NCBI GenBank assembly: GCA_029001845.1
Contig: JAREWP010000076.1
Span: 36,876-100,875, forward strand
DNA length: 64,000 nucleotides
Direction of reading: 5' to 3'
Source of the DNA: Candidatus Magnetocorallium paracelense
Lineage (GTDB): Bacteria; Nitrospirota; Thermodesulfovibrionia; Thermodesulfovibrionales; Magnetobacteriaceae
Part shown: positions 1 through 8,572 of the stretch, in pieces
Layout of the letters: each line of letters begins with the position of its first letter
How positions within the stretch are numbered: the first letter of the stretch is position 1
The notes under the pieces: generated by a model
Databases searched by the model: none
What the model was told of the DNA's origin: nothing
The model's input: only the letters and a program-made list of their open reading frames with translations
Position numbers and translations under genes: made by a program

Positions 1-409
1 CCCTGTTGGCAAACTCGCCGTCGTTCGTTAAAATAAGGAGACCCTCGGAATGATAATCCAATCGACCGACAGGATAGATTCTTTCCTTGAATTCCTTTAA
101 AAAATCGATTACCGTCGTCCTGCCTTCATTGTCGGAAAGAGATGTGATCACCCCTCTGGGTTTATAAAACTTTATATATACTCTTTTTTGCTCTTTTGGA
201 CCGACATTTACCAGCTTGCCGCTTATTTTTATATGATCCCTGTCAACAATGGCTTTCGTTCCTATTTCCGCTACTCTGCCGTTGACTGTCACCTTGCCCT
301 CCTTTATCCATAACTCGGCGTTTCGCCTGGAGGTGATTCCAAGGTTCGATATTATTTTTTGCAGTCTCTCTTCCACAATAATCACTGACACGCCTGAGGG
401 AGATATCAT
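1..409 (-). CDS. rluB: 23S rRNA pseudouridine synthase RluB-type (3' part outside window)
   Basis: The minus-strand frame reads an S4 RNA-binding domain (RLQKIISNLGITSRR, then a K-V-T-V-NG turn) followed by the start of a RluB/RsuA-type pseudouridine synthase domain (YIKFYKPRGVITS). The catalytic block GRLDYHSEGLLILTNDG carries the nucleophilic Asp. The family isomerises a uridine in 23S (or 16S) rRNA. The frame is open to base 1, so the C-terminal half lies outside the window. The start is uncertain: ATG at 409 and GTG at 391, 385 and 376 are in frame and none has a clear Shine-Dalgarno; the family start fits any of them. RluB versus RsuA cannot be decided without the C-terminus. Confidence 0.85.
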   Translation of the reverse strand, partial: MISPSGVSVIIVEERLQKIISNLGITSRRNAELWIKEGKVTVNGRVAEIGTKAIVDRDHIKISGKLVNVGPKEQKRVYIKFYKPRGVITSLSDNEGRTTVIDFLKEFKERIYPVGRLDYHSEGLLILTNDGEFANR

Positions 410-599
410 GATGCCGCGTATACAGACAGATATTCACGGATATATTACAGGCGAATAGAAATTATATCATTTTTGAGTGTTTCTTTATACAAAAAATATA
501 AAAAAACAGCAGCAGCCATCAATCTGTACAGAACTATTGTTTACCCCATTGCTCAATATGTTATAATTTTGCTTCTTTATCTTACAGGAGGTGCTATGT

Positions 600-2111
600 A
601 TGAAAATCAGAGGAGACGGCAGAAGTCAATGGAATAACCAATGGGGTTTTATCGTAGCTGCCGTAGGTTCCGCAATCGGTCTTGGTAATATTTGGCGCTT
701 CAGCTACATGGCCTATGAAAACGGCGGAGGCGCTTTTTTGATACCCTACTTAGTGGCGCTTTTCACAGCCGGCTTGCCCTTGCTGTTGCTTGAGTTCGTA
801 ATCGGACATGAAAGAGTCGGAAGTGCTCCCTTAGCCTACGCGAAGATTAAAGAGAGGTGGGAATGGCTCGGGTGGTGGGCTGTCACTTTCGTTATGTTCG
901 GGATAATACTCTACTATGTTGTGGTGATTGCATGGTGCCTTAACTTTTTCTTCCTCTCCTTTAACCTTGGATGGGGGGCCGATCCGAACAGTTTCTTTTT
1001 TAAGGATTTTCTCAAGGTATCGGGGGCTCCGTCGGAGATAGGCGGAATTCGGGAACGTATCCTCCTTGCAACTGTGTTTATATGGTTTTTAAACTGGCTC
1101 ATCGTCTACAGAGGAGTAGACAGGGGGATAGAGGTAGCGAACAAGATATTCATGCCCCTTCTCTTCCTTCTCACCGTTGTACTTGTTGTGTGGTCATCGA
1201 CCCTGGAGGGTATCGGAATCGGACTTAAAGCCTACATAACTCCCGATTTTTCAAAATTAGCCAAACCAAAAGTCTGGATAGACGCCTACAGTCAAATATT
1301 TTATACACTCACTCTCGGCTTCGGCATTATGATCGTCTATGCCAGTTATCTTCCCGAAAAAACCAATCTCTCGAAAAGCTCGCTTCTAATCGCATTCCTG
1401 AACAGCGGATATTCTCTCTTTGCAGGCATTGCGACATTTTCCATTCTCGGATACATGGCGACTCAGCAGGGCAAAGAGATATCGGAAGTTGTTTCTCAGA
1501 GCATAGGACTTGCCTTTGTCGCATATCCCAAAGCTCTCAGCCTCATACCGGGCGGAAATATTTTCGGTGTCATATTTTTCTTTTGTCTTGTTGTAGCGGG
1601 CCTTTCATCGGCCATATCGATAATTGAGGCTTTTGTCAGCGCAATGATCGATAAATTCGATATGAACAGAACTTTTCTGATTACGGTTTTTTCCATACTG
1701 GGGCTCCTTGGGTCCATTATCTTCACAACGGAAGCAGGTCTGTTATGGCTGGATATCGTCGATCACTTTCTCACGCACTACTGTCTGGTAGCAGTAGGCA
1801 TTTTGGAGTGCATTCTCGTAGGTTGGCTTTTCAGACTCGACAGTATGAGGCAATATATAAACAGAATTTCAAGTGTCCATATTGGACCGTGGTGGAACTT
1901 TCTCATAAAATTCTTTATCCCCTGTATACTTTTAGTAATTTTGATTGGAAACTTATACAGTGAATTAAAAGAACCCTATGAAGGGTATACCTGGTCTTCC
2001 CTCTTTTTTATAGGATGGACCTGGATAGTGATCACCCTGATTGTTGCATTTATCCTTTCCTCCCGCCCATGGAGGACAAATAAACGGACAGGAGAGGGAA
2101 GATCGGAGTAA
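600..2111 (+). CDS. Sodium:neurotransmitter symporter family (SLC6/LeuT-like) transporter
   Basis: Inner-membrane Na+-coupled transporter, probably for an amino acid or a related small solute. The N-terminus has the SNF signature of helix 1 (GSAIGLGNIWRF), the unwound Na+/substrate-binding segment of LeuT. It is followed by about 11 more hydrophobic helices, and the length (503 aa) is normal for bacterial SNF proteins. I chose ATG 600 over the in-frame GTG 591 because the perfect AGGAGG at 586-591 sits 8 nt upstream of 600 and would overlap the GTG. A TATAAT at 562-567 may be its -10 box. It stands alone, divergent from rluB. The substrate cannot be read from the sequence. Confidence 0.93.
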   Translation: MKIRGDGRSQWNNQWGFIVAAVGSAIGLGNIWRFSYMAYENGGGAFLIPYLVALFTAGLPLLLLEFVIGHERVGSAPLAYAKIKERWEWLGWWAVTFVMFGIILYYVVVIAWCLNFFFLSFNLGWGADPNSFFFKDFLKVSGAPSEIGGIRERILLATVFIWFLNWLIVYRGVDRGIEVANKIFMPLLFLLTVVLVVWSSTLEGIGIGLKAYITPDFSKLAKPKVWIDAYSQIFYTLTLGFGIMIVYASYLPEKTNLSKSSLLIAFLNSGYSLFAGIATFSILGYMATQQGKEISEVVSQSIGLAFVAYPKALSLIPGGNIFGVIFFFCLVVAGLSSAISIIEAFVSAMIDKFDMNRTFLITVFSILGLLGSIIFTTEAGLLWLDIVDHFLTHYCLVAVGILECILVGWLFRLDSMRQYINRISSVHIGPWWNFLIKFFIPCILLVILIGNLYSELKEPYEGYTWSSLFFIGWTWIVITLIVAFILSSRPWRTNKRTGEGRSE

Positions 2112-2207
2112 ACGCCCATACCCCAACCTGTGTGCGATTACTCCGGCGTCTTTGTCGGTTTTCCATCGTTTAGGTGGTGACTCAGGTCTATCCACCGGAA
2201 CAGAGTA

Positions 2208-2301
2208 TTTTTTAACGCAGAGGACGCAGAGAGGACTATTTTTTCATTAATTCATTGACTGCTTTTTTTAAAGTTTATCCTCCGCGACCTCTGCGTTAAA
2301 A
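2208..2301. repeat. Palindromic repeat, 'CGCAGAGG' type (family E)
   Basis: The two ends are inverted copies (TTTTTAACGCAGAGG on the left, CCTCTGCGTTAAAA on the right) around an A/T-rich centre of about 45 bp. The rest of the 2112-2389 gap shows no gene. Related 'CACGAAG' and 'CACAGAG/CTTTGCG' arms occur at 34624-34705, 20407-20651, 26489-26510 and 55155-55175. Confidence 0.7.
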
Positions 2302-2389
2302 CAGCACCACACCGGTTCCGGTTGAGCCCATTTTTATAAGTAGGAAAAATATCTATACACCTCTGTAAACTTTTTGATATAATAACGCC

Positions 2390-2674
2390 ATGTCCGAAAA
2401 CAACGCAAGAGCAAGATTAATTATCGAAGGCAGGGTTCAGGGTGTGTTTTACAGAGCCTTTACCAGAGAAACCGCTGCTTTTCTTGGACTTAGAGGCTGG
2501 GTGAGAAATCTTCCTGACGGCAATGTAGAGGCTGTACTGGAGGGAGATAAAAAAAGTATTGGCAAAGCCATTGCCAAATGTTACAAGGGCCCGCCGGCAA
2601 GCAGAGTAACAAATATCGATATAAAGTGGGAGGAGTTTACAGCCTCCTATGATACGTTTTCGATCCGCTATTAA
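2390..2674 (+). CDS. acyP: Acylphosphatase
   Basis: Small cytoplasmic enzyme (94 aa, the usual family length) that hydrolyses acyl phosphates to carboxylate and phosphate. The two family signatures are present. GRVQGVFYRAFTRETA holds the phosphate-binding Arg in the VxGVxYR-like loop. GWVRNLPDGNVEAVLEG contains the catalytic Asn in the G-x-V-x-N-x-x-D-G motif. ATG 2390 follows a T/A-rich stretch without a strong Shine-Dalgarno. It ends 38 bp before the next gene on the same strand, so the two may be co-transcribed, but no functional link is evident. Confidence 0.95.
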   Translation: MSENNARARLIIEGRVQGVFYRAFTRETAAFLGLRGWVRNLPDGNVEAVLEGDKKSIGKAIAKCYKGPPASRVTNIDIKWEEFTASYDTFSIRY

Positions 2675-2712
2675 TACCCCGCTTTCCACTGCTCCCCTAA
2701 ATCCGCAAATTT

Positions 2713-4206
2713 ATGAAAAAATTTAAATATTTTACATTAATTCTTTTCTTCCTTATCACCATTGCTCTGGCAGTCTTTTACTTTTATAAAAAAGGGTACC
2801 TCACCTATCTTTATCAACTGCAAAAAAGCGACACAAAAGTCAGAGTTGTCGAAAAGACCCCCACCCCTATACCCGACGGCGTCGCCACCTCTCCATGGCC
2901 AATGTATATGGGAGCTGCAAAGAGAGGTGGTGCAAGTCCTTTCGAGGGGCCGGCAAGGGGAGTGGTGAAATGGAAATTTCCGATTAAGGGGCTCATAGAG
3001 GCGTCTCCTGTCATAGGACCGGAGGGAACGATTTATTTTGGCGGAGACAACTCGAAGTTTTATGCCGTTTCTAAATATGGAAAGTTTCTTTGGTCTTTTG
3101 ACACAAGGGATATAAACAGAAATTCCGCAGCCATCGCTTCCGACGGCGCCATATATCTCCCTTCAGCCGATCACAGCCTTTACGCGCTCACTTCCAAAGG
3201 CAGGATTAAATGGATTTTCCGAACGGAAGGCAGAGTGAACTCGTCGCCTGCCTTAGACAAAGACGGAACAATATATTTCGGTTCCCACGACAAGCACTTA
3301 TACGCACTGACACCTTCTGGAACGCTTAAATGGAAAATACGCCTTGGTACGATCAGTGCATCCTCTCCTGCAATTTCCCAAAATGGAAACATTTATATTG
3401 GCTCCTATGACACGTATCTCTATGCAGTAACCAGAGAGGGAAAACAGGCATGGAGGTTCAAAGCGGACAGCGGTGTCAGAACGACCCCTGCCATTGGCCC
3501 CGAAGGGAATGTGTATGTGGGATCGAGAAAAGGAACATTGTATGCAATTTCACCTGAAGGAAAGGTTATATGGAAATTCGAAACAGGAGATGACATAAGA
3601 GCTTCCGTAGCTGTAAGCAAAGAGGGATCGATTTATGTCGGATCGTGGAATCACTATATTTACGCCTTTAACAGCAGCGGCAAATCTTTATGGAAATATA
3701 AGACCGACGGGCCTGTGGAAGCGTCCCCTGTCGTCGATTCGGCAGGTAACATCTATGCGGGCGCCATAAGCGACGGCATTTATTCTTTTGATCGTTCAGG
3801 CAATGTAAGATGGAAGATAAGAGGAGGAATGCTGAATACCTCTTCTGCAATCGATTATGACAATACTTTATATATTTGCAGGGAGCATCATTTACTCGCA
3901 ATTGGCGAACCCGATCCCGAGATAGAGCTGGAATCAGAGGGAGAGAGACGATTTAAGGTGAAAGTAATAAACAACTCCCTTAGAAAACGAAGCGTTGATT
4001 TAAGAGTCTTTGTCAGAACAGGCAATAGAGAGGCTCTTTCACTGATAAGAGACAAAGTGACAGTAGAGCCAAACGATACAGTCGAAAAATCAATAACACC
4101 TCCTTTGAGCCTTCCTAAGGGGAATCATTTAATCGTTGCAAGAATCCTCGATCCGACAGAGGGAGAGTTAATTGATGAAATTTATACATTTTACGAAAGC
4201 AGGTAA
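2713..4206 (+). CDS. Membrane-anchored PQQ-like 8-bladed beta-propeller protein
   Basis: A 497-aa protein. Residues about 5-24 form one hydrophobic segment (uncleaved anchor or signal peptide), so the rest is probably periplasmic. From about residue 63 to 400 there are eight consecutive ~40-residue repeats of the PQQ/WD-like type. Each has the pattern K-W-x-F, then SPAI..DGTIYxGS, then LYA(L/V)..G, which predicts an eight-bladed propeller. A C-terminal tail of ~100 residues looks like a beta-sandwich. The repeats resemble PQQ_2-type proteins related to BamB, but there are no PQQ-enzyme catalytic residues and no heme motif. A scaffold or binding role is therefore more likely than catalysis. 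No specific partner is visible. Confidence 0.85.
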   Translation: MKKFKYFTLILFFLITIALAVFYFYKKGYLTYLYQLQKSDTKVRVVEKTPTPIPDGVATSPWPMYMGAAKRGGASPFEGPARGVVKWKFPIKGLIEASPVIGPEGTIYFGGDNSKFYAVSKYGKFLWSFDTRDINRNSAAIASDGAIYLPSADHSLYALTSKGRIKWIFRTEGRVNSSPALDKDGTIYFGSHDKHLYALTPSGTLKWKIRLGTISASSPAISQNGNIYIGSYDTYLYAVTREGKQAWRFKADSGVRTTPAIGPEGNVYVGSRKGTLYAISPEGKVIWKFETGDDIRASVAVSKEGSIYVGSWNHYIYAFNSSGKSLWKYKTDGPVEASPVVDSAGNIYAGAISDGIYSFDRSGNVRWKIRGGMLNTSSAIDYDNTLYICREHHLLAIGEPDPEIELESEGERRFKVKVINNSLRKRSVDLRVFVRTGNREALSLIRDKVTVEPNDTVEKSITPPLSLPKGNHLIVARILDPTEGELIDEIYTFYESR

Positions 4207-4400
4207 GCCGGGCGAATACAACACTCTTAACGAACCCAAATAAATTATGCAATCCTCAATACTCTTGTTGATGTAGTCTTATTTCTTTGACGCTACCTTT
4301 ATAATTTTCTTACCAAAGTTTCCTTTGCTGACCGCTGATAGCTGACTGCTGTTACCCGTTTTATTTGACTTTAAGTATTCATGGTTGTTAGAATTAATAC
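4207..4400. repeat. Intergenic with heptamer repeat copy (family D fragment at 4327-4352)
   Basis: Contains GACCGCTGATAGCTGACTGC, one arm of the GCTGATA/GCTGACT heptamer repeat also seen at 5220-5252, 6589-6630, 32628-32787, 53142-53170 and 54164-54323. No gene seen. Confidence 0.6.
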
Positions 4401-5015
4401 ATGAAAAGCATTATAATTACAATAATTTTCTCCTGCCTTTTCTTTCTCCCCGGATACACCGGCGCCGTTGAAAAGGCGGACAAGATATCAGACAGAGAAA
4501 TCATCGAGTCTCTTGTATCATTAAAGGAAGGGCAGGCTGCTCTGATTATCCGCATAGATGACACGAACAAACGTATCGATGATATAAACGGACGTATAGA
4601 TGACCTAAACGGGCGCATTGATGACTTAAACGGACGCATTGATGATGTTAAAGGAGAGCTTAACAGTCGTATGGATGACTTAAGAATTGAGTTTAATAGT
4701 CGTATTGATAACTTAAAAACTGAGTTTAATAGTCGTATTGATGATTTAAAAACTGAAATCAATAATCGTATTGATGATTTACGCTCGGAAATGAGAAGTC
4801 TTTTTCATGCCATGCAATGGATGTTTGGTATATTTATAACCCTGTCTCTGGTAATATTGGGATTTATTTTAAGGCTTTTATGGAAAATGCAGAGTAAACA
4901 GGTAGAGATAGAGGCAAACCTGGCGGCGCAAAGGGAAGAAACAGCATTCCTGAAAACTCTTATCGAAAAACTGATTCCTTCCAATCAAACCGCTTCTAAA
5001 GTTCTTCACTCATAA
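4401..5015 (+). CDS. Exported coiled-coil membrane protein with heptad tandem repeats
   Basis: A 204-aa protein of unknown function. It has an N-terminal hydrophobic signal (residues 1-22) and then a short helical region. Residues ~50-130 consist of about eleven near-perfect 7-residue repeats of the type RIDDLNG / RIDDLKT, an ideal heptad coiled coil. A transmembrane helix follows at ~137-160 (WMFGIFITLSLVILGFIL), then a basic/polar tail. The coding DNA at 4550-4785 is a 21-bp tandem repeat, so repeat number may vary between strains. The 'coiled coil then single TM helix near the C-terminus' plan resembles the genes at 56945-57367 and 60667-61026. It could be a membrane-tethered oligomeric spacer; I do not recognise a named family. 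Confidence 0.8.
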   Translation: MKSIIITIIFSCLFFLPGYTGAVEKADKISDREIIESLVSLKEGQAALIIRIDDTNKRIDDINGRIDDLNGRIDDLNGRIDDVKGELNSRMDDLRIEFNSRIDNLKTEFNSRIDDLKTEINNRIDDLRSEMRSLFHAMQWMFGIFITLSLVILGFILRLLWKMQSKQVEIEANLAAQREETAFLKTLIEKLIPSNQTASKVLHS

Positions 5016-5216
5016 TTTGACAATACCTGCCAATAAAAACGTAACGATTCAAAGTAAAAAAATATTTGACAGGATGACAGGATAAAAGAAATTTTATATT
5101 CTGTTAAATATTTTTCTCTTACTTTCCTCATCCCCCTCACCCCAACCCTCTTCCCCTTCAAAACTTACCATGTCCCACATCTTTTACCGACACGGGTGTA
5201 AAAGGAGTCAAGCTAA

Positions 5217-6533
5217 AAACAGCAGTCAGCTATCAGCTATCAGCCTTCAGCTTCTGATGGAGGATTTATTATAGTCGGACAGTCACAATCGGACAATAAT
5301 ACCTTAGAACGAGATATATTTATTGTTAAGACCGATAATGAAGGAACCGAACAATGGAGGAAACATCTTGATATTGAAGATGATGATACGAACCTTCAAT
5401 ATGCATACGATGTTGTGCAGGCACCTGACGGCGGGTATGTCGTAATAGGCACATTTGGCGCACAGGACTCAGACACAGACGGCTATCTTTTCAAGATAAG
5501 ACCTGAAGCCCGGAATATCAGAGTTGATTTCGAAGCCCATGACTTTGGCGATGTCATGGTAAATGAATCTTCAGACTCTTTTACCTTTACAGTAGAAAAT
5601 AATGGCTCTACAGACCTTACTCTCGGACAAATAAGCATTGAAGGAAACGATTCTACTGAATTTGAGATTAGCAGAAACACCTGTACAAACACGCTGACGA
5701 AAGATGGTGCAAAATGCGAAGTTGATGTGATATTTACCCCTGCTTCCACCCTTCCCACCCCCAACAAAAACACCACCTTAGTAATTCCTTCCGATGATCC
5801 CGATACAGAGACGGATGAAATGACTATTGAGTTAACAGGCAATGCAACTACTCAGCCTTTTACACTTACTGCACAAGTCAACGGAAGCGGAACAATAACC
5901 GATACAGGTGGTTTAATTAACTGTGGTACAGGCGGTACAGATTGTGAAGAAATATATAATTCAGGCACAACGGTAACCTTGTCCGCCGAAGCGGACCCCG
6001 GCAGTGTTTTATCCGAATGGTCAGGCGGAGGATGTTCAGGTAACGGCGATTGTATCGTCACAATTACAGGCGACACCACCGTAACAGCCACCTTTACGGA
6101 TGAACCGACAGGTGTCCCCCCCGCACCTGACATCAAAGTCAACGGCGTAGATAACGATATGGTGATAAAGAGAGATATGGATATCCTGATTACCGTATCC
6201 CTGGACCCCGGAGATTGGGAAGGCAGCTTTGCCGATATGTGGCTCCTCAGCGAGACACCGGGCGGATGGCATTTCTATGAATACGATGAAATCGCAGGCA
6301 CCGGTGAATGGATTAACGACTACTATCCCTTTTGGCAGGGTGAACTCGATTCCGCCGGCACACCGGGCATTGCCGACTCAATTACCATATACGACACAGC
6401 TGCAATGGCAACCCCTCCCGATGTAGGTATATATACATTCTATTTCGCCATAGACGATACAATGAACGGCGTATTCGACAACAATGAAGGCAGCCTTTTC
6501 ATAGACTCCCTTGAACTCGATATTATGTATTAA
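5217..6533 (+). pseudogene. 5'-truncated gene for a secreted propeller / choice-of-anchor D / InlB-B-repeat protein
   Basis: The frame is open from 5217, but the first Met-type start (5415) lies inside a clear domain. Translation from 5250 already gives a propeller repeat (SDGGFIIVG, then DIFIVKTDNEGTEQW) like the blades of the 38079-40883 protein, then a second blade (APDGGYVVIGTFG). After that come an ASPM/SPD-2/Hydin-like 'choice-of-anchor D' domain (NIRVDFEAHDFGDV to about TGNA), an InlB-B-like repeat with Cys pairs, and a C-terminal domain of unknown type. The fragment begins directly at a heptamer repeat (5220-5252), so signal peptide and N-terminus were lost at a repeat junction. It may still be translated from 5415, but would not be exported. 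Confidence 0.75.
5220..5252. repeat. Heptamer repeat at truncation junction
   Basis: CAGTCAGCTATCAGCTATC followed by AGCCTTCAGC: one arm of the family-D repeat. It abuts, in frame, the remaining part of the truncated gene. Confidence 0.65.
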
Positions 6534-6545
6534 ACCTATGCAGTT

Positions 6546-6570
6546 CTGCCCGGTCGCCAAGACCGGGCAG
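6546..6570 (+). terminator. Strong hairpin after the truncated gene
   Basis: Perfect 10-bp stem CTGCCCGGTC / GACCGGGCAG with a 5-nt loop, 12 bp after the stop codon. There is no T-run immediately after it, so it may be a terminator with a weak tail or only an mRNA-end hairpin. Confidence 0.5.
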
Positions 6571-6588
6571 GAAAGTTGAAAAAAACAG

Positions 6589-6630
6589 AGGGCTGACAGC
6601 TGAATGCTGATAGCTGAATGCTGTTTTTTT
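6589..6630. repeat. Heptamer repeat (GCTGACA-GCTGAAT-GCTGATA)
   Basis: Five consecutive 7-mers of the GCTGANN type ending in a run of seven T. Same family as the arms at 4327, 5220, 32628 and 54164. Confidence 0.65.
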
Positions 6631-6641
6631 GATTAAAATTC

Positions 6642-6965
6642 TTACTTATAACCATCCTCTGACGGATCGTAAATGATTTCTACAAGTCTTCCGTCACCAT
6701 CGAACTCAAGTCGCCCCTCTCCCTTGTAAAACCATACAATTCTGCCAATATCAGGTCCCATATAAAAAGGGTTAAGCATATTACCTGTGATCCTGTCGAC
6801 AGTATCGGTAGGATTTCCAATTAAATCCTGCACTTGCGTTTCAGCCATCTCGACCTTAACTTTTGCAAATAAACTATTAGATGGAATAGCTTCTCTGGAA
6901 TTTGATGAAGCACATCCAAACAAAACAAGAAATAATAGAAGAGCAAATAATCTTTTTGCTGTCAT
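6642..6965 (-). CDS. Small lipoprotein, BamE/SmpA-like
   Basis: A 107-aa protein with a signal peptide ending in a lipobox (L-F-G-C, Cys at ~18), so it is lipid-anchored. The mature part has the SmpA/OmlA pattern: VKVEMAETQVQDLIGNPTDTV (the 'G-M-T-x-x-x-V-x-x-L-L-G-x-P' region), then a beta-hairpin ending in VWFYKGEGRLEFDGDGRLVEI. In BamE this fold helps assemble outer-membrane proteins, but many stand-alone lipoproteins share it. A GGAG lies 5 nt upstream of ATG 6965. No Bam gene is adjacent, so a general outer-membrane lipoprotein is a safer call than BamE itself. Confidence 0.75.
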   Translation of the reverse strand: MTAKRLFALLLFLVLFGCASSNSREAIPSNSLFAKVKVEMAETQVQDLIGNPTDTVDRITGNMLNPFYMGPDIGRIVWFYKGEGRLEFDGDGRLVEIIYDPSEDGYK

Positions 6966-7022
6966 CCTGTCTCCTTACTAAACATTATATCCGTGTCAAA
7001 GACACAATTGGCATCCCCGGAC

Positions 7023-7127
7023 CAACACCATTAACTTAAGGGGTGAAGCACCTTCCGACGGAAGCGGAGCCTTCGAGTTTAGCCGATGAAGGCGGATGGT
7101 GCTTTGCTCCTTAAGTTAATGACATTG
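7023..7127. mobile_element. MITE family A, copy 1 (internally deleted, 105 bp)
   Basis: Terminal inverted repeats of about 30 bp (ACCATTAACTTAAGGGG left, CTCCTTAAGTTAATGACATT right). It lacks ~29 bp of the interior present in the 133-134 bp copies. Flanking 10-mers 7013-7022 and 7128-7137 agree at 8 of 10 positions (both end CCCGGAC), as expected for a target-site duplication. It carries no gene. Confidence 0.85.
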
Positions 7128-7428
7128 AGTCCCGGACTGCTGCATTTTCAAGGCATTATAAATTTTTTTTTTCACAGCTTAATAATGACTTCGATAAATT
7201 CTACTTTGTCACATTACTCAAAAAGCAACGTTTATCAATATAAGGACAGGCGGGACGCCTGTCCTCCGGTCTGTAATTGCTAAAATTGTCTGTAAGACAG
7301 GCGTCTCGCCTGTCCATGGTCGCTTGCTTCCCAATCATAATGTGACAAAGAAGAATTGAGCAAAGACGACAAAAGATTCGCCCTTACATATCTTTTATTC
7401 TCTATTTTGACACCGGAATTCCGAATCA
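7128..7428. repeat. Gap with 'GGACAGGCGGGACGCCTGTCC'-type palindromes (7240-7317)
   Basis: Two copies of a short palindrome (ACAGGCGGGACGCCTGTCC and ACAGGCGTCTCGCCTGTCC), ~40 bp apart. No gene is supported in this gap between MITE copy 1 and cheB. Confidence 0.6.
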
Positions 7429-8547
7429 TCACAAAACTCTTTTCCTTTTACAACCTGAAAAATTCAGTTCCAACAAAGCCTCTGCTATGGCGGAAGTCGA
7501 TAACACACATCCGGCCGCTCCTGTCTCTATCGCCTGTTTGGGCATGCCGAATACAATACTGGTCTCTTCATCCTGAGCGATCGTAATGCCTTTGGCAAGG
7601 AAGATATCTTTTAAACCGTCGGCCCCGTCTTTACCCATTCCGCTCAGGAGGATCCCCATAGAAGAGGCGCCGTAATATCGTGCCAGTGATTTGAAAGTTA
7701 CGCTTATAGACGGTCTGTGGCCGTCAAATGCGGGCTCCGAAGACATCCGGAATCTCCCTCTGTCGTCTACTTTCAGATGAAGCCTCTCCGGGGGGAAATA
7801 TACTTTTCCCGGCATCGGTTTTTCACCCTCAGAGGCGATCACTACCTTTAATTTACATTGAAGCGACAACCAGTCAATAAGACCCTGTAAAAATCCTTCG
7901 CTAATATGTTGTACACAGATAAGAGGAATCTTATAATTTAACGGCAGATCCTTCAAAATCGTATGAATGGTCTGAGGTCCGCCGGTAGAGGCGCCTACAG
8001 CTATAATAGAAGGGGTTTCCTGACAAATAAAAGAGCTTACCGATTTTACGGACTTTTCTGCTGTCTTTTCCCTGTTCGACACACTCGCTGCCGGCTTTTT
8101 CTTATGCTTTCTAATAGGCATTACGCCTGACAGGATCCGGATCTTCTTTATAAGCTCATCAGTCAGATGGCTGCTGTCGGACTTCAACCCTGCCCTTGGC
8201 TTAGGAAATACATCGATCGCCCCTGCTTTGAGTACATCGAAAATATTCTTACTGTCATCATTATGAACCGATACGCTGATCACGAGTATGGGCAATGGGA
8301 ACCTGCTCATAACCTCCCTGGTGAAATCGACGCCGTTCATTTTAGGCATATGGATATCAGTACAAATAACATGAGGATTCACCTCGGGAATCAACCTCAA
8401 AGCCTCTTTCCCGTTATGCGCCGTACCAACGACTTCAATATCAGTCGCCGAAGAGAGCATCCGCTTCAGTACGGCAAGGGCGACCGGTGAGTCTTCGACA
8501 AGAAGAAGTCTTATGATTTTATCATTTCCTGAATTCTTGTTTAACAT
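7429..8547 (-). CDS. cheB: CheB protein-glutamate methylesterase
   Basis: A 372-aa two-domain CheB. An N-terminal receiver domain (phospho-acceptor Asp64 in CTDIHMPKMNG, Lys in FPKP) is joined by a basic linker (~140-175) to the methylesterase. The catalytic triad is visible: Ser187 in VGASTGGP, His214 in VQHIS, Asp307 in GMGKDGADG. It removes methyl groups from (and deamidates) chemoreceptor glutamates. It is the last gene of the minus-strand chemosensory cluster, 25 bp downstream of cheA. The in-cluster MCP at 11105-13243 is the obvious substrate. Confidence 0.97.
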   Translation of the reverse strand: MLNKNSGNDKIIRLLLVEDSPVALAVLKRMLSSATDIEVVGTAHNGKEALRLIPEVNPHVICTDIHMPKMNGVDFTREVMSRFPLPILVISVSVHNDDSKNIFDVLKAGAIDVFPKPRAGLKSDSSHLTDELIKKIRILSGVMPIRKHKKKPAASVSNREKTAEKSVKSVSSFICQETPSIIAVGASTGGPQTIHTILKDLPLNYKIPLICVQHISEGFLQGLIDWLSLQCKLKVVIASEGEKPMPGKVYFPPERLHLKVDDRGRFRMSSEPAFDGHRPSISVTFKSLARYYGASSMGILLSGMGKDGADGLKDIFLAKGITIAQDEETSIVFGMPKQAIETGAAGCVLSTSAIAEALLELNFSGCKRKRVL

Positions 8548-8572
8548 CGATATGATATCTGTGATCCCTTTT

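Noticed and set aside
4394..4762. 122-aa ORF antisense to the coiled-coil gene
   Set aside because: It mirrors the 21-bp tandem repeat (Ser/Ile/Arg-rich low complexity) and has no ribosome site or family pattern.
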